Shown: one piece after another, positions 21,713 through 31,954 of the stretch | Layout of the letters: every line of letters starts with the position of its first letter | Numbering within the stretch: the stretch's first letter is position 1 | Position numbers and translations under genes: made by a program | The notes under the pieces: model-generated | Databases searched by the model: none | Told to the model about the DNA's origin: nothing | What the model saw: the letters and a program-made list of their open reading frames with translations, nothing else | Assembly: GCA_964035795.1 (NCBI GenBank) | Contig: OZ038320.1 | Coordinates: forward strand, 13,033,076-13,097,075 | Direction: 5' to 3' | Source: Pterobdella sp. o SKG-2022 | Taxonomy: Eukaryota > Annelida > Clitellata > Hirudinida > Piscicolidae | DNA: 64,000 nt

Positions 21713-23375
21713 TCATCCATAGCATTTATTATTACTAGATAAATCATTCAATTTCAGTTAACTGTGGTTTTTTGTGCGAAAGATTTAACATTTATGCAAT
21801 ACGTTTAAATATTAATAAATCTCCGTTCATTGTCCAAATCCATTATTATTGTTGTTATTTATTCAGTTTAAGCCTTCCATCCTAATTTGCTGTACAATTT
21901 TTGATTCGGCTCATTATTTCGCATTTTATTTTATTATGGCTATCAAAACCTCATCATGTTCACCGTTCATTATGCAATATTTTATTACTTGTTTCTAAAT
22001 GACTGTTACTTGAATTTTTTTTCAGAATTCTTCATTTGATATACTTTAAATTTTCAAAAATATTAGTATAGATTTTAGGAAAAAACCTTTTATTAATGAG
22101 AGAATTATGATTTATGTGACAAGAAAAAGACGCCCTTAAAAAAGATCGTCATCAAAAGCGTCTCAAAGATTTGAGAAAAGCAAAAATTTTCCACCTCAAA
22201 ATAAAAAAGTATTTTTTTAAAAATATCTCGTAGTCAACTTGAATGTTTGCAAATTCAAAAGAAATAAACAATTGAATGCGATAAAAAGTGAAAAGTTGCT
22301 TTTTCATAAAATGTGTGTAATGTTAGATGGATAGAATATTTTAAAAAGTTGTAAAAGAATTTTAATTTCGTTTTATCTTCGATAATAGGTGTTGTATTGG
22401 TGATATTTGGCTGTTGCTACAGTTGTAATTGGATCTAAAATAATGAAGTTAAATTTTGTTGGTTGTTGTTACCATCGTTTCAAAATAACTTCATAAAATA
22501 AGTCACTTTTTTTTATCAATTTTTAAATTCTTCATTTAATTCAGGAATATAAAAAAATGTTTTACGAGAACAACAAAAATCTTAAAATTACGCCGAATTG
22601 AAAGTTTAAAATACAAAAAACTGACTCATAATTTGTCAAAATAAAACAAAATGTAGAATAAACTTATTTAGAAAAATTGAAGTGAAATTCTTTCTTCCAT
22701 GAAACCCGAAACTACCACCTGAACCAGCCCCACAGCGGGTGAGTAAGAGACAGAAGTGTTGGGAGGATATCATTAATTCGCATGTGCCGTGAAATTTACA
22801 ATTTAAACTGTAGCGCACAACTGTATTTAGTAGCTTATTTTTTAAAATTAATATATTCAAAAAAATATTTGTGTTGATAATTTTTTTATAATTTCTAAAT
22901 AATTATTAAAATTAATCATTTACTTTGCAAGTAATATTTCAAATTTCAAACTTTATGTCTTTTGTTTGCTTTTTCTAATACTTTAGAGAATCATATTCTG
23001 AACAAGTATACATTATCGAATTACTGAATATGGAAAATTTTCATCAGCTTAATGTTACTTCACATCTTTGTTGTTTTTTGTCACACTTTTGTTGGATACA
23101 TTGATTGCATAAAAAAAATTACCTCTAAAGAGCCTACGGCTTTACTTCTCATTTTTACTCCACAGATCTTGAAACAAACGAACGAACGAACAAACAATAT
23201 ATAAATCATCAATTTTTATAGCTAGTCTAAGTAAAAATATTATAAATATGAAAGCATTTAAACCTTTTAAATCAACAAACTTTTCCTGAAAGGGACGAAG
23301 GAAAATGATAACGAAAGACTTTTATAGTACAAAATTGATATTTTCCATATTTTTTCTATATATTTCTGAAACTTC
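21713..23375. other. 3' flank of the Tudor gene, AT-rich, no gene seen
   Basis: About 1.66 kb of low-complexity AT-rich DNA. It contains a small (ACGA)n-like run near 23.18 kb. I could not assign a polyadenylation site with confidence because AATAAA-like words are frequent here. No coding or RNA feature is supported. Confidence 0.5.
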
Positions 23376-25645
23376 TTGAACTTTTCAATCTTTCCCAACA
23401 TTGTCACTTTCCCTCCCATTCCTCTGGCAACACCATTGATTTTTTTATCACATCATCCTTTATCAAACCAATTAGTATTATTGCTCACCCAGTCTCCTTC
23501 TCTGATCACTACTTTATTCAATCTTCTTTCCCTGCCAGCCCCATTAAACTCTCTTCTACTGTCAAGGTATCAACTCGCTCTTGGTCTCAACTTGACAAAA
23601 CACTTTTCATCCAACTTCTTTCAGCTTCTTCTTTTGACTCTTCTCTTTTCACTGACGTTGATGACTGTTCTTGCTCTAAGCTCTCTTTTCACTAATACTT
23701 TGAATGTGCTTCTTACCATTTAATCTTTTACCTACCGTTTTTCCTCCTTCAAAGCTCCTTGGTTTGATTGTGAATGCGTCACATCCAAACATACTTTACG
23801 CAAGCTGGAACGTTCTTATCGTTCCTCTCCCTCTTCTTCCTCTCATGTTCTTTGGCTTTCAAACCTATCAACCTATCGCTCTCTCCTCCACTCCAAACAC
23901 TCAAATTTTCTTATTTCTTCTATCAACTCTGCTTCCTCTCGTTAGAAAAATCTCAATCGCATTCTCTCCAAACAATCTCCTCTTCCTCCTTTTTCTTCTC
24001 AAGATTTTTAGAACTATTTCCACAACAAGATTCTTTCTATTAGAACTAATCGCTCATTATCTCACACTCCTCCAGCATCATCTTTTGCCTCTGTCTCTCT
24101 TTCTCACTTTTTACCCATCACCTTCACAGACTTCATCTCCATCATCAAATCTGTATCTTCATCTTCCAGCTCCCTTGACCTTATTCCTCCAAAAATCCTT
24201 AATGATCTTTCCTCTTTCTTCTATCCCATTATTCTCAATCTTATTAACCTGACTCTAGCTACTCCTAAATTTCCCACCTCCTTTAAATCATCTATCGTTA
24301 GTCCAATACTGAAAAAACCTTCTCTCGATCCTTCTATCATCTCCAATTACCGTCCTATTTCTAACCTTTCCTTTCTCTCCAAAATTCTCAAAAAAGCTTT
24401 TTACCTCCAACTTTCAAACTTTCTTCTTTCTAACAATCTTTTTTCCCCTACTCAATTCGGCTTTTGACCCTCTCACTCTACTGAAACCTGCCTTCTAAAA
24501 ATCTCTAATGATGCTCTCCTAGCTTCCGACTTTTGATACTGTTGACCACTCACTTTCATTGCAGCATCTCAACTCCTCTTTCGGTATTTCCGGCTCCTCA
24601 CTTTCCTGGCTTACCTCCTATCTTTCTAACCGTTCCTCCGCTGTTTCTATTAACAAGTCTTCTTCTTCTCCTCTCTCTGTTCCTTTTGATGTTCTTCAAG
24701 AATTTTTTTTTGAACCTCTTCTCTTTATTCTTTATAACTTTCATCTCATTGCCTCAGCGAATCTTTCTCTTTTCAAAGTCAGCTTTTTGCCGACGACAGC
24801 TACATCTTCTCATTTTTCCGTTTCTTCTACTCTTAAAAGGCTTAGTCTCTGTTTCTCTTCTATTCTTTCATGGATTGACTCCATGCATCTAAAACTTAAT
24901 CCCTCGAAAGTTAATTTTATCTATCTTTCTAAGTCTAAATCTCTTCCTTCCTCTTTCCCTCCCATTATGATCTCTGACCTAACTATCTATCCCTTCTCCA
25001 CTATTCGCTGTCTTGGCTTTCTCCTCGATTCTTCTCTTTCTTTTAATCCTCAAATCCTCTCTGTTGCTTCTTCTTGTTTTTATCACCTACGTCGTATCAG
25101 ACAGATCTTCTCTTATCTCGATGATGCCTCTCTTAAGATTCTTGTCTGCTCTCTTGTTCTCTCCCGACTTGATTACTACAACTCTTTGTACTTTAATCTT
25201 CCTAAATCTACTTTCTACCCTTTAATTAAAGCTTTCAACTTTGCTGCACGCCTGGTCTCTCATACTCTTAAACTCTCCCATATCTCTCCATCTCTTGTCG
25301 ATCTTCAGTGGCTACCTCCTCACTTTCGCTTTTCTTCCAAAATCTGTACTTTCATGTACAAAATTTTTCATTCTTCTTCGCCTTCCTATTTTTCTTACCT
25401 CTTACTCCCTCCTAAACGTGCCGGCCTACGGTCATCTACTCGTTCTCAACTTTTCATTATTTCTCTCTCTCACTCCTAGGTTAAATCTGCTTTTTTTTTC
25501 TGGTCTACTTTTCTGGAACTCTCTTCCTCTTAATCTTAAATCTTCTACCTAACCTATTTTTCTTAGAAATCTAAAAACCTATTTTTTCAAGCAGTTCATA
25601 GCAGAGCGCCTTTGAACGACGCGTAAAAGGCGCTAAACAAATAAC
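23376..25645 (+). mobile_element. L2/CR1-like LINE, copy 2 (longest copy of this family)
   Basis: It starts in the C-terminus of the apurinic endonuclease (GNTIDFFITSS, then FSDHYF), passes through the linker (APWFDCECVTS), and into the RT: SSSSLDLIPPKILND, SNYRPISNLSFLSKIL, HSTETCLLKISNDALL and SFGISGSSLSWLTSYLSNRS. Then come the thumb and C-terminal region KLNPSKVNFIYLSKS, LSRLDYYNSL and LQWLPPHFRF. The SSS-x-LDxIP and NYRPISNLSFLSK motifs place it in the L2/CR1 group. Motifs B and C are wrecked (VPFDVLQEF in place of VPFGVPQGS). The 3' end has CATAGCAGAGCGCC and AAAAGGCGCTAAACAA, matching copy 1. The coding strand is pyrimidine-rich throughout. Confidence 0.85.
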
Positions 25646-25980
25646 TAATTATTATTATTTATATTCTATTGTCACAATCTGCGAGCTTTTTTATCTATTT
25701 CTCTTCATTAAAAAAATTTTATTTTGATTTATTTTAATCAATTGATTGTCAGCTAGATCCAATTTTATTTGTCAGTGAGTAGCTCTTTTTTGAACTTTTT
25801 AACAAGCCAATGCTCAATATGAAGATCTTCTCATTGTGGTCAAACGATGTAACTAAAGTGGTTTGTCACATGATCTCAGGGTTTCTAAAAACAATAATGA
25901 ATAATATAAGTAGAGAAGTTTGGCGTTTGAACTTATTCAACGCTCTAATAACCATCTTTATTCTTACTCTTAATTATATA
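25646..25980. other. Short AT-rich spacer between the L2-like LINE and the Tigger element
   Basis: About 335 bases without recognisable coding or structural features. It ends in the TA that forms the left target duplication of the Tigger element. Confidence 0.5.
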
Positions 25981-26315
25981 CAGTAAACCTCACTTATGTT
26001 GGATTCGTATAAATCGGAAATTCGTTTATCTCGGACTAAATTCATGGAACGTTTAAATCACTAATAATTTAAACTGAAAATCTGCTCACAAGTCGGAATT
26101 TCGCCTATATCGGACCAAATTCATTAGTACATTTACGTAGACTTCTGTGCATTTAACCCGGACTTTCGAAAAGTTAAGTTTTTTATTATTTATTCAATAT
26201 TTTCAATGTTTTTTTTTCTTCTTTGTCCAATTTGAAAAAAAACTCAATTTTTTGACTTTGTTCTATGCTATGGCTGCTTGGTGGCACTTAGTCGAGACTT
26301 GTTTAAAACATCAGT

Positions 26316-28038
26316 ATGGCTAATAAAACAACAATCAAAAAAAAAATACAGACTAAAACATACGAGAAGTTGCAGATAATTAATTATGTGGATGCCAAAA
26401 TAAATAAATAATTTTTTTATCTAGCGCCAAGGCAAGCAACTGAGGCGCACTGCTACAAATTTAATGTAGCGAAAACACACTGTAGAACAGTATGATGATT
26501 GTAATTGTTGGCCCACGCGGGATCGAAACCGGTCACTTTAGATAATTAGTCTAATGCTCAACCACTGAGCTATAGGGGTCAACAAACCAATGAAGCTGAA
26601 AGATATTGCTGCACATTTCAGTTTGAGTACAAGCACCTTAAGTGACATAATGAAAAACTGAGAAAAAATTGAAGCAGAGTAGGTCAGTCTAGATGCCAGG
26701 GCAACTCCCGTTAAAAGAACTCGAACTGTGACTCATCCCGATGTGGACAAAGCAATGATTCTCTGATTTAGACAAATGTCTTTACGGCCAGATCTTTGAA
26801 TTGATGGATGTATGCTTTTACAACAAGCTAACAAGTTTCGCTTAAAAATCCACCCAGATGACATCACACCAATATCCGCCTCATGGATTGACAGGTTCAA
26901 AAAGAGATATGACATTGTCCATGTTCATAAAGCTGGTGAGTCAGACGGAATGGATACTGAGGTTGTGCGTTATTGGAAAAAAGACAAGTTAAATAGAATT
27001 TTGCAGAAGTACAGGCCATCTGAGATTTATAATGCAGATGAGACAGATCTTTTTTGGAAGCTTCTTCCAGACTCTCTTGGTTTTGCAGGGAAGACTTACC
27101 ATGGGAGAAACAGCCAAAAACTATAATTACTGTATTGGTGGGTGCAATATGGATGACTCAGATAAATTGCCTTTATTTGTCATTGGCAAGAACAAGAGAC
27201 CAGGTGCCTTCAAAAATGTCACTGTACCGGTGGAATACACAGCGAACAAAAAAGCATGGATGACAGGAGCATTATTTGAAGATTGGATGAAAAAACTGGA
27301 CAAAAGGATGCGATTTGAAGGCCAACACATAGCCCTCCTTGAGGAAAATTGCCCAGCTTACCCTTTCATAGAAATGAGAAATGTGGAACTGATTTTTTTG
27401 CCACCAAACACTACAAGTGTCACTCAGCCAATGGACGTTGGCATCATAAAGAATCTTAAATTTCACTATCGCTTTATTTTGGCCAATAGACTTATGGAAA
27501 CTGCGAATAAGGACAAGCCCTTATCTTGAGATATATTAGATGCCGTCATTGCCTTGAAGAGAGCCTGGATGGAAGTGACAGCACAAACTATAACAAACTG
27601 TTACATGAATGCTAGATTCAAGGCTTTAGAGGAAGCCCATTTGATTCAAACAGTACAAGAAGAGATTTCAACTGCTTCTTTCATTTGAACATTTGGGACC
27701 GACTGTCATTAGTTTATAGTGACAATGTGTGCCAGATTGACGACTATCTGGCTATTGATGAGAATGCAGCAACTCCATCCATCGTGAAAGATGAAGAGAT
27801 AATCAATGCTCTTCAAAATGCGACAGAGAATGCTAGTGACAATGACCAAGATAATGAAGATGAAAATGAAGAGCAACCAAAAGTTAGACTGGCAGATGCA
27901 TACTCAGCACTTCGAATATATGGCCTGCAGATGCAGAACCATGCCATGAAAGACGTTACAAATCAGTGTAAAGATGTTTTTCTGGGAATAAGTCAAAACA
28001 ATCTCAAGCAGAAAAAGTTAACCGAATACTTTAAATGA
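26316..28038 (+). pseudogene. Tigger-family DDE transposase, broken
   Basis: The frame starts MANKTTIKKKIQTKTYEKLQ (CENP-B-type N-terminal helix-turn-helix) and is interrupted by the SINE. It resumes as KPMKLKDIAAHFSLSTSTL, followed by a second DNA-binding domain (LLQQANKFRLKI, SASWIDRFKKRYDI), then the DDE_1 domain: YNADETDLFWKLLPD, LEENCPAYPF and QPMDVGIIKNLK. The second catalytic position, normally Asp in LxDNCPAH, is Glu here. The C-terminus has an acidic stretch (DNDQDNEDENEEQ) and ends KKLTEYFK. In-frame stops (for example within SDIMKN and VDKAMIL) and at least two frameshifts show it is dead. Related TIGD/jerky genes are domesticated copies of such transposases; nothing suggests this for the present copy. 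Confidence 0.9.
26424..26586 (-). repeat. tRNA-headed SINE, tail type B, nested in Tigger
   Basis: On the minus strand: CCCCTATAGCTCAGTGGTTG, TTAGACTAATTATCTAA, GGTTTCGATCCCGCGTGGG, then TCTACAGTGTGTTTTCGCTA as in tail type A copies. After TTTGTAGCA it diverges to TGCGCCTCAGTTGCTTGCC and TTGGCGC. The end can form a GCGCC/GGCGC stem. It split the transposase helix-turn-helix coding sequence, so it is younger than the Tigger insertion. Confidence 0.85.
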
Positions 28039-28324
28039 ATGACTCATGAAATTCAATGTTGTTGCAGTTTTAAATTAATTTTGATATACTGAATAAATGC
28101 ACTATGAAACTCACTGTTGTTTCAAAACTACTTTTTTAAATATTTTCATTAGTGAATAAAATACGTTACTGTGGTTACAGTACCTTAACAGTCTGAGTGT
28201 GTGATTATAGTGTTTAAATAACTTCTTATTGCTTAACGATGTGGTTTCGTTGAATAGTTTGTCTTTGTCTAACTAGAATTTTTTTGCTTGGCCCATTTGA
28301 ATCCGACTTATGCAAGGTTTGCTG

Positions 28325-28744
28325 TAGTTGATAGAAAACGAATTTTTCGTTGACAAGTTGTTAAAAAATATAAAGTCTTTGAAATTTGTCAAAATTGCAA
28401 AATGAAGGTTTTATCAAAACGCAATAAATTCACTAGTGAAACTCAGCGAATTAAAGAAACACACTGCTAACTCAAGCCTAATTGCATGACTTAGACACCA
28501 AATTTCAGAATATAAATAACAATATGGACAATAATATAGATAACTGAAATTAATAATTAAATTAATCAGAAGAAAACAAACCCAATATAGTAGATTATTA
28601 GGAACTAGATCAATAAATTATTCACATAATTCTATAGAAAATAATACTGAAACATATGGAATGATAATGTAAATTTAAATTTGAACAACTTTAATGAACA
28701 AATATCATAACATAAGAATAGTCTCTATAATTTTCTCTCAAATA
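28325..28744. other. AT-rich spacer, nothing recognised
   Basis: About 420 bases after the Tigger element. I see no support for coding or RNA features. Confidence 0.45.
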
Positions 28745-28935
28745 CAATGTAAACCACAACAATGATTGGATGACACAAGGGGTATTGAAATCTATTAAAA
28801 CTAAAACCAAATTCTATAAAGTATACATTAATAATTATACAAATTATAAAATTTATAATAGTTCTCAAAAATACAAAAAATAATCTTGATGAAATCATGA
28901 GAATACAAAAATGATACAGACAAAAACATTTTAGC
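28745..28935 (+). mobile_element. LINE linker scrap
   Basis: The plus strand reads NDWMTQGVLKSIKTKTKFYK, then YINNYTNYKIYNSSQKYKK. The pattern W-(I/M)-T-x-G-(I/V)-L-x-SI-x-K is a well-known segment between the endonuclease and RT of several LINE groups. The rest of the element is not present on either side. Confidence 0.55.
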
Positions 28936-28974
28936 GGATTAATTTCTAAATACGTAAATATATATATATTTCCG

Positions 28975-29230
28975 AAAAATTTTACTCAAGAAATTTTTTA
29001 CTATGTTTGAAAAACAATTACCATGTTCTCTCTCGTTCAGTAAGACAAGGAGTCTTGAACTTAAAAATAAAGAAAACGTCTTCATGAGAATTTCAGGCCT
29101 AACAAAAATACTTTTAAAAAGCCTTACCAACCCGTTATTGCCAAGCGTGGTGGATACCAGCAGAAACCTCAAAACATGACCACAACGATAAATCATCGGC
29201 CCCCAGTCTTGAGAACGTTCGAGGTAATAT
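28975..29230 (+). mobile_element. 5' region of the RTE-like LINE family (match to 39.44-39.69 kb)
   Basis: Shared words with the start of the 39.4 kb element are CCAACCCGTTATTGCCAAGC, CACCTCAAAACATGAACACA (here with small changes) and CCCCAGTCTTGA. Order and spacing are conserved over 250 bases. The match stops just before the endonuclease-coding part. It is a truncated copy of the element's 5' untranslated region. Confidence 0.75.
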
Positions 29231-29535
29231 GGAGTCAACTGGATGGCTTTGGTTAAGGCTAGGATGCTGTGGAAGATGTCAAGATTTCTCCTACAGAAGA
29301 GAGGTGACTTCAATCACCAGCCCTAATAAAAATATTCTCTATCATTTTGGACTTCCGTACATTTCTCTACATGGGGGTTACTTTCACCTCCAGCAAACCC
29401 TAAACCGCAAATTAGATGATCTACGTTTGAAACTCTGTTCTTTCATGAACAGTTACTATAGTTGGAATTTTATTATCTTATTTACCAATAGATTTGGTCT
29501 CAATAGGTTATCATGCAAGAATTATTTGAATTTTT

Positions 29536-29768
29536 AATACCTCCTAAACGTGTTAGCCTACGGTCCTTTACTCGCTCTCAGCTCTTTATTGTCTCTCATT
29601 CTTACGCTGAATCTGTTTTTGGTCCACTTCTCTGAAACTCTCTTCCTCATAATCTTAACTCTTCTCTCTATCCTATTTCTCTTAGAAACTTAAAAACCTA
29701 TTTTTCCAAGCAGTTCATAGTAGAGTGCCTCTAAACGACGCGTAATAGGCGCTATACAAGTACTTCAT
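29536..29768 (+). mobile_element. L2/CR1-like LINE 3' end, copy 3
   Basis: It starts at CCTCCTAAACGTGTTAGCCT and follows the end of copy 2 (PPKRAGL...RSQLFI, then LRNLKTYFFKQFI with changes) to the tail GCAGTTCATAGTAGAGTGCC and AATAGGCGCTATACAAG. It is a classic 5'-truncated LINE insertion. Stops show it is old. Confidence 0.85.
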
Positions 29769-30510
29769 ATTAATATAATACTAACTATGCTACTAAAATG
29801 TTAGGATTATTTTCATTTATCAAATACTTCGAAGTTACATGGATTGGAAATAAAAATAAAATCTGAAGGCCCCAATTCATGTTTTGAATAATTATTATAG
29901 AGTATTGAATATCAATTGAATATATCTATTAAACATGTTGAATGCTGGCACAACAGACTGACTTGAGTCTGAAAAAACGCCACTTTTCCTCGAATAAATT
30001 GATAAAGGTTTCGTTAACGTACCAAGTCTAAGGCTAAGAACAATAAGAAAAACGAGTATTACAAAATTTTTTGTAGGTTCCAGGTAGGTAAACCCCGACA
30101 AGAAGCTTTCATTCGAGAAAGTTTGTTCTCACTCCCTGATCCCCTCAAAACACATGGATACGACAACATCAAAAATTTATAAAACATGCAAAAAAGAAAA
30201 TGGAAATTTTCAATTAAATGGCAACATAAGAACTCTAATCATAAATTGAAACGGAGATTTAAACTGCATTACAGAAACTAAGAAAGAAGAGTTATGAACC
30301 TTCCAATGAAAATTTGGACATCCAAGATATTCTATTAATTCTTGCCACAAATAAACAGCTTGGAAAAGAGAAAAACTTACTAAAGCAAGGGATGTGATCC
30401 AGATTGACTCTAAACATGGTACCAATTATCCATAAAAATGGTTTTAGATAATTTTGGTGAAGAATTTTCAGTCCACGTTCTGTTATAGTATTGTTATTTT
30501 TTGGTAGGCG
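29769..30510. other. AT-rich spacer, nothing recognised
   Basis: About 740 bases. The frames are short and I cannot match them to any family. Confidence 0.45.
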
Positions 30511-30639
30511 CCGTTGACTACGGTTGCCTTCTCATTTGTTCGTAAAAATTTGATCAAAACCTGTATAAAAGATTTATTTAAAACAAAAAAATTATATATT
30601 TGGAGTACTTTTGAAAGAAGTTATTATTTGAGTGCAGTT

Positions 30640-30735
30640 GGAAGATTTCAATTTTCTGGAAGGATAAATCGTGAGGGACTGGAAAGATTGAAAATCTACT
30701 GTATTAGGACTGGCCCTATATATATATATATATGT
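30640..30735 (+). repeat. LINE-like 3' tail with (TA)n, copy 1
   Basis: GGACTGGAAAGATTGAAAAT and CTACTGTATTAGGACTGGCC are followed by a run of TA units. The same order, on the minus strand, occurs at 35.19-35.29 kb downstream of a CR1-like coding remnant. This suggests both are 3' ends of one retroelement family that ends in TA repeats. Confidence 0.7.
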
Positions 30736-30829
30736 TAAAGTGATCTTGAAGACTTTATTAGTTTCATGCCACTATAATAACATTCGTTTTTTTTGTTTTT
30801 AGAGTAATAAGGTGAATATAAAAACCATG

Positions 30830-31700
30830 GAAGTCTTTTTAATTCTTCAAAGCAGGCTTTTCAAAACAATTGGTGTGATTCTCATGACGGATGACACAAA
30901 AATCTATTACAGGACCTGGAAAAAGTGAATGATTACCAGCACTTTTTATATTGATGAAACTGAAAATGTCTGAAACAGAAATGCCAATGCAAAGATATTT
31001 GACCAGTCACTAAGAAAGGATTTGATGGATGCTTTTATTTCCATCTTTGATGAAGTTAATTAAAAAAGATTCAAGACATTTTTCCAAATTTTCAAAAGAT
31101 TTGTTCAACAACCCTCAAAAATTAAAATTTGGGGTGTAACTGATGAATTTTCATAGCGGAAGAATAGAAAAATGAGCATGTCTTTACAGGGTGCGTCATC
31201 ACATATATGTGAATAACAATCTAGAAGCAATGTGTAGTCTTCAAGCATATCATGAATAAATGAATAATGGGAAAAATTTTTTTTAATGGATCTTTTTATA
31301 AATTCACAAATGATCAAAAAAAGATTCTGGACGAAAACATGAATAAGCATAAAAAGAAAGATGACTGCAAAAAAATGAGGCATTGTATTGAGACACAAAG
31401 AGAGTGAGAGGATGGTCAATATCCAACGTGTGGATGCTGTGGGTGGATCAAGGATCTCTTTCAAAGACAAGGAACCACATAAGCAGAGGGTTTTGTCAGT
31501 TTATTGCAAAAACAGTGCACTAAATGCGGCATCTGTATGCATGATTATACATGCACCTGCAGATAACTTACGTCTCACCATATGTAATATTCATTTCTTT
31601 GCAAGACATATTGAAGGGAAGAAAAAGGGTTGTCTAAGAAAATTTCGTTGAAAGAGCACATAAGAACAGAGAAAAACTATTTTTAGAAGACTATTTTTCA
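30830..31700 (+). pseudogene. MULE-like transposase internal and SWIM-region fragment
   Basis: Frames on the plus strand give MTDDTKIYYRTWKKV, which fits the catalytic-domain segment of animal MULE transposases (MSDDA-x-YYNAW). Further on there is QCTKCGICMHDYTCTC and, in the neighbouring frame, DNLRLTICNIH. Together these match the SWIM zinc-binding end (C-x-C ... C-x-H). The two pieces are separated by frame breaks and stops. This is the complementary half of the same transposase type as the gene remnant at 13.5-16.3 kb, but it lies on the other strand 15 kb away. It could come from a different copy. Confidence 0.6.
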
Positions 31701-31954
31701 GATTACGTATGAGTCAGATGTTCTTATAAGATGAAGAAAAATAATGGTTTTTTACAGCAGGCTAATCAAATTAGTGATCAATCTGCATCCGAACAAGAAA
31801 GTTGCATATTCTGGGTTGTTTGAAATGACTAGATGTGTTAAGGAGCCCAGATCCTGTTACTACATTCTCTAGCGTCTATGGTGCGAAGATTGCTAAATGA
31901 CTTTTTGAGAGCCCGTGGACTTGAAAGCCTTGAGTCCTTAGAATGATAATTCTT

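Larger units (their letters stand above)
25981..28324 (+). mobile_element. Tigger/pogo DNA transposon with both termini and TA target duplication
   Basis: The left end CAGTAAACCTCACTTATGTT and the reverse complement of the right end, CAGCAAACCTTGCATAAGTC, are imperfect terminal inverted repeats of about 20-30 bp. A TA lies at each outer side (25979-25980 and 28325-28326), as expected for this superfamily. The element is about 2.34 kb including a SINE inserted at 26.42-26.58 kb. Inside the left half the terminal motif echoes (TATATCGGAC). The broken transposase is described separately. Confidence 0.9.

Noticed and set aside
23704..24252. Leu/Ser-rich open frame resembling a membrane protein
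   Set aside because: It is an out-of-frame reading of the L2-like LINE linker; the correct frames give LINE motifs.
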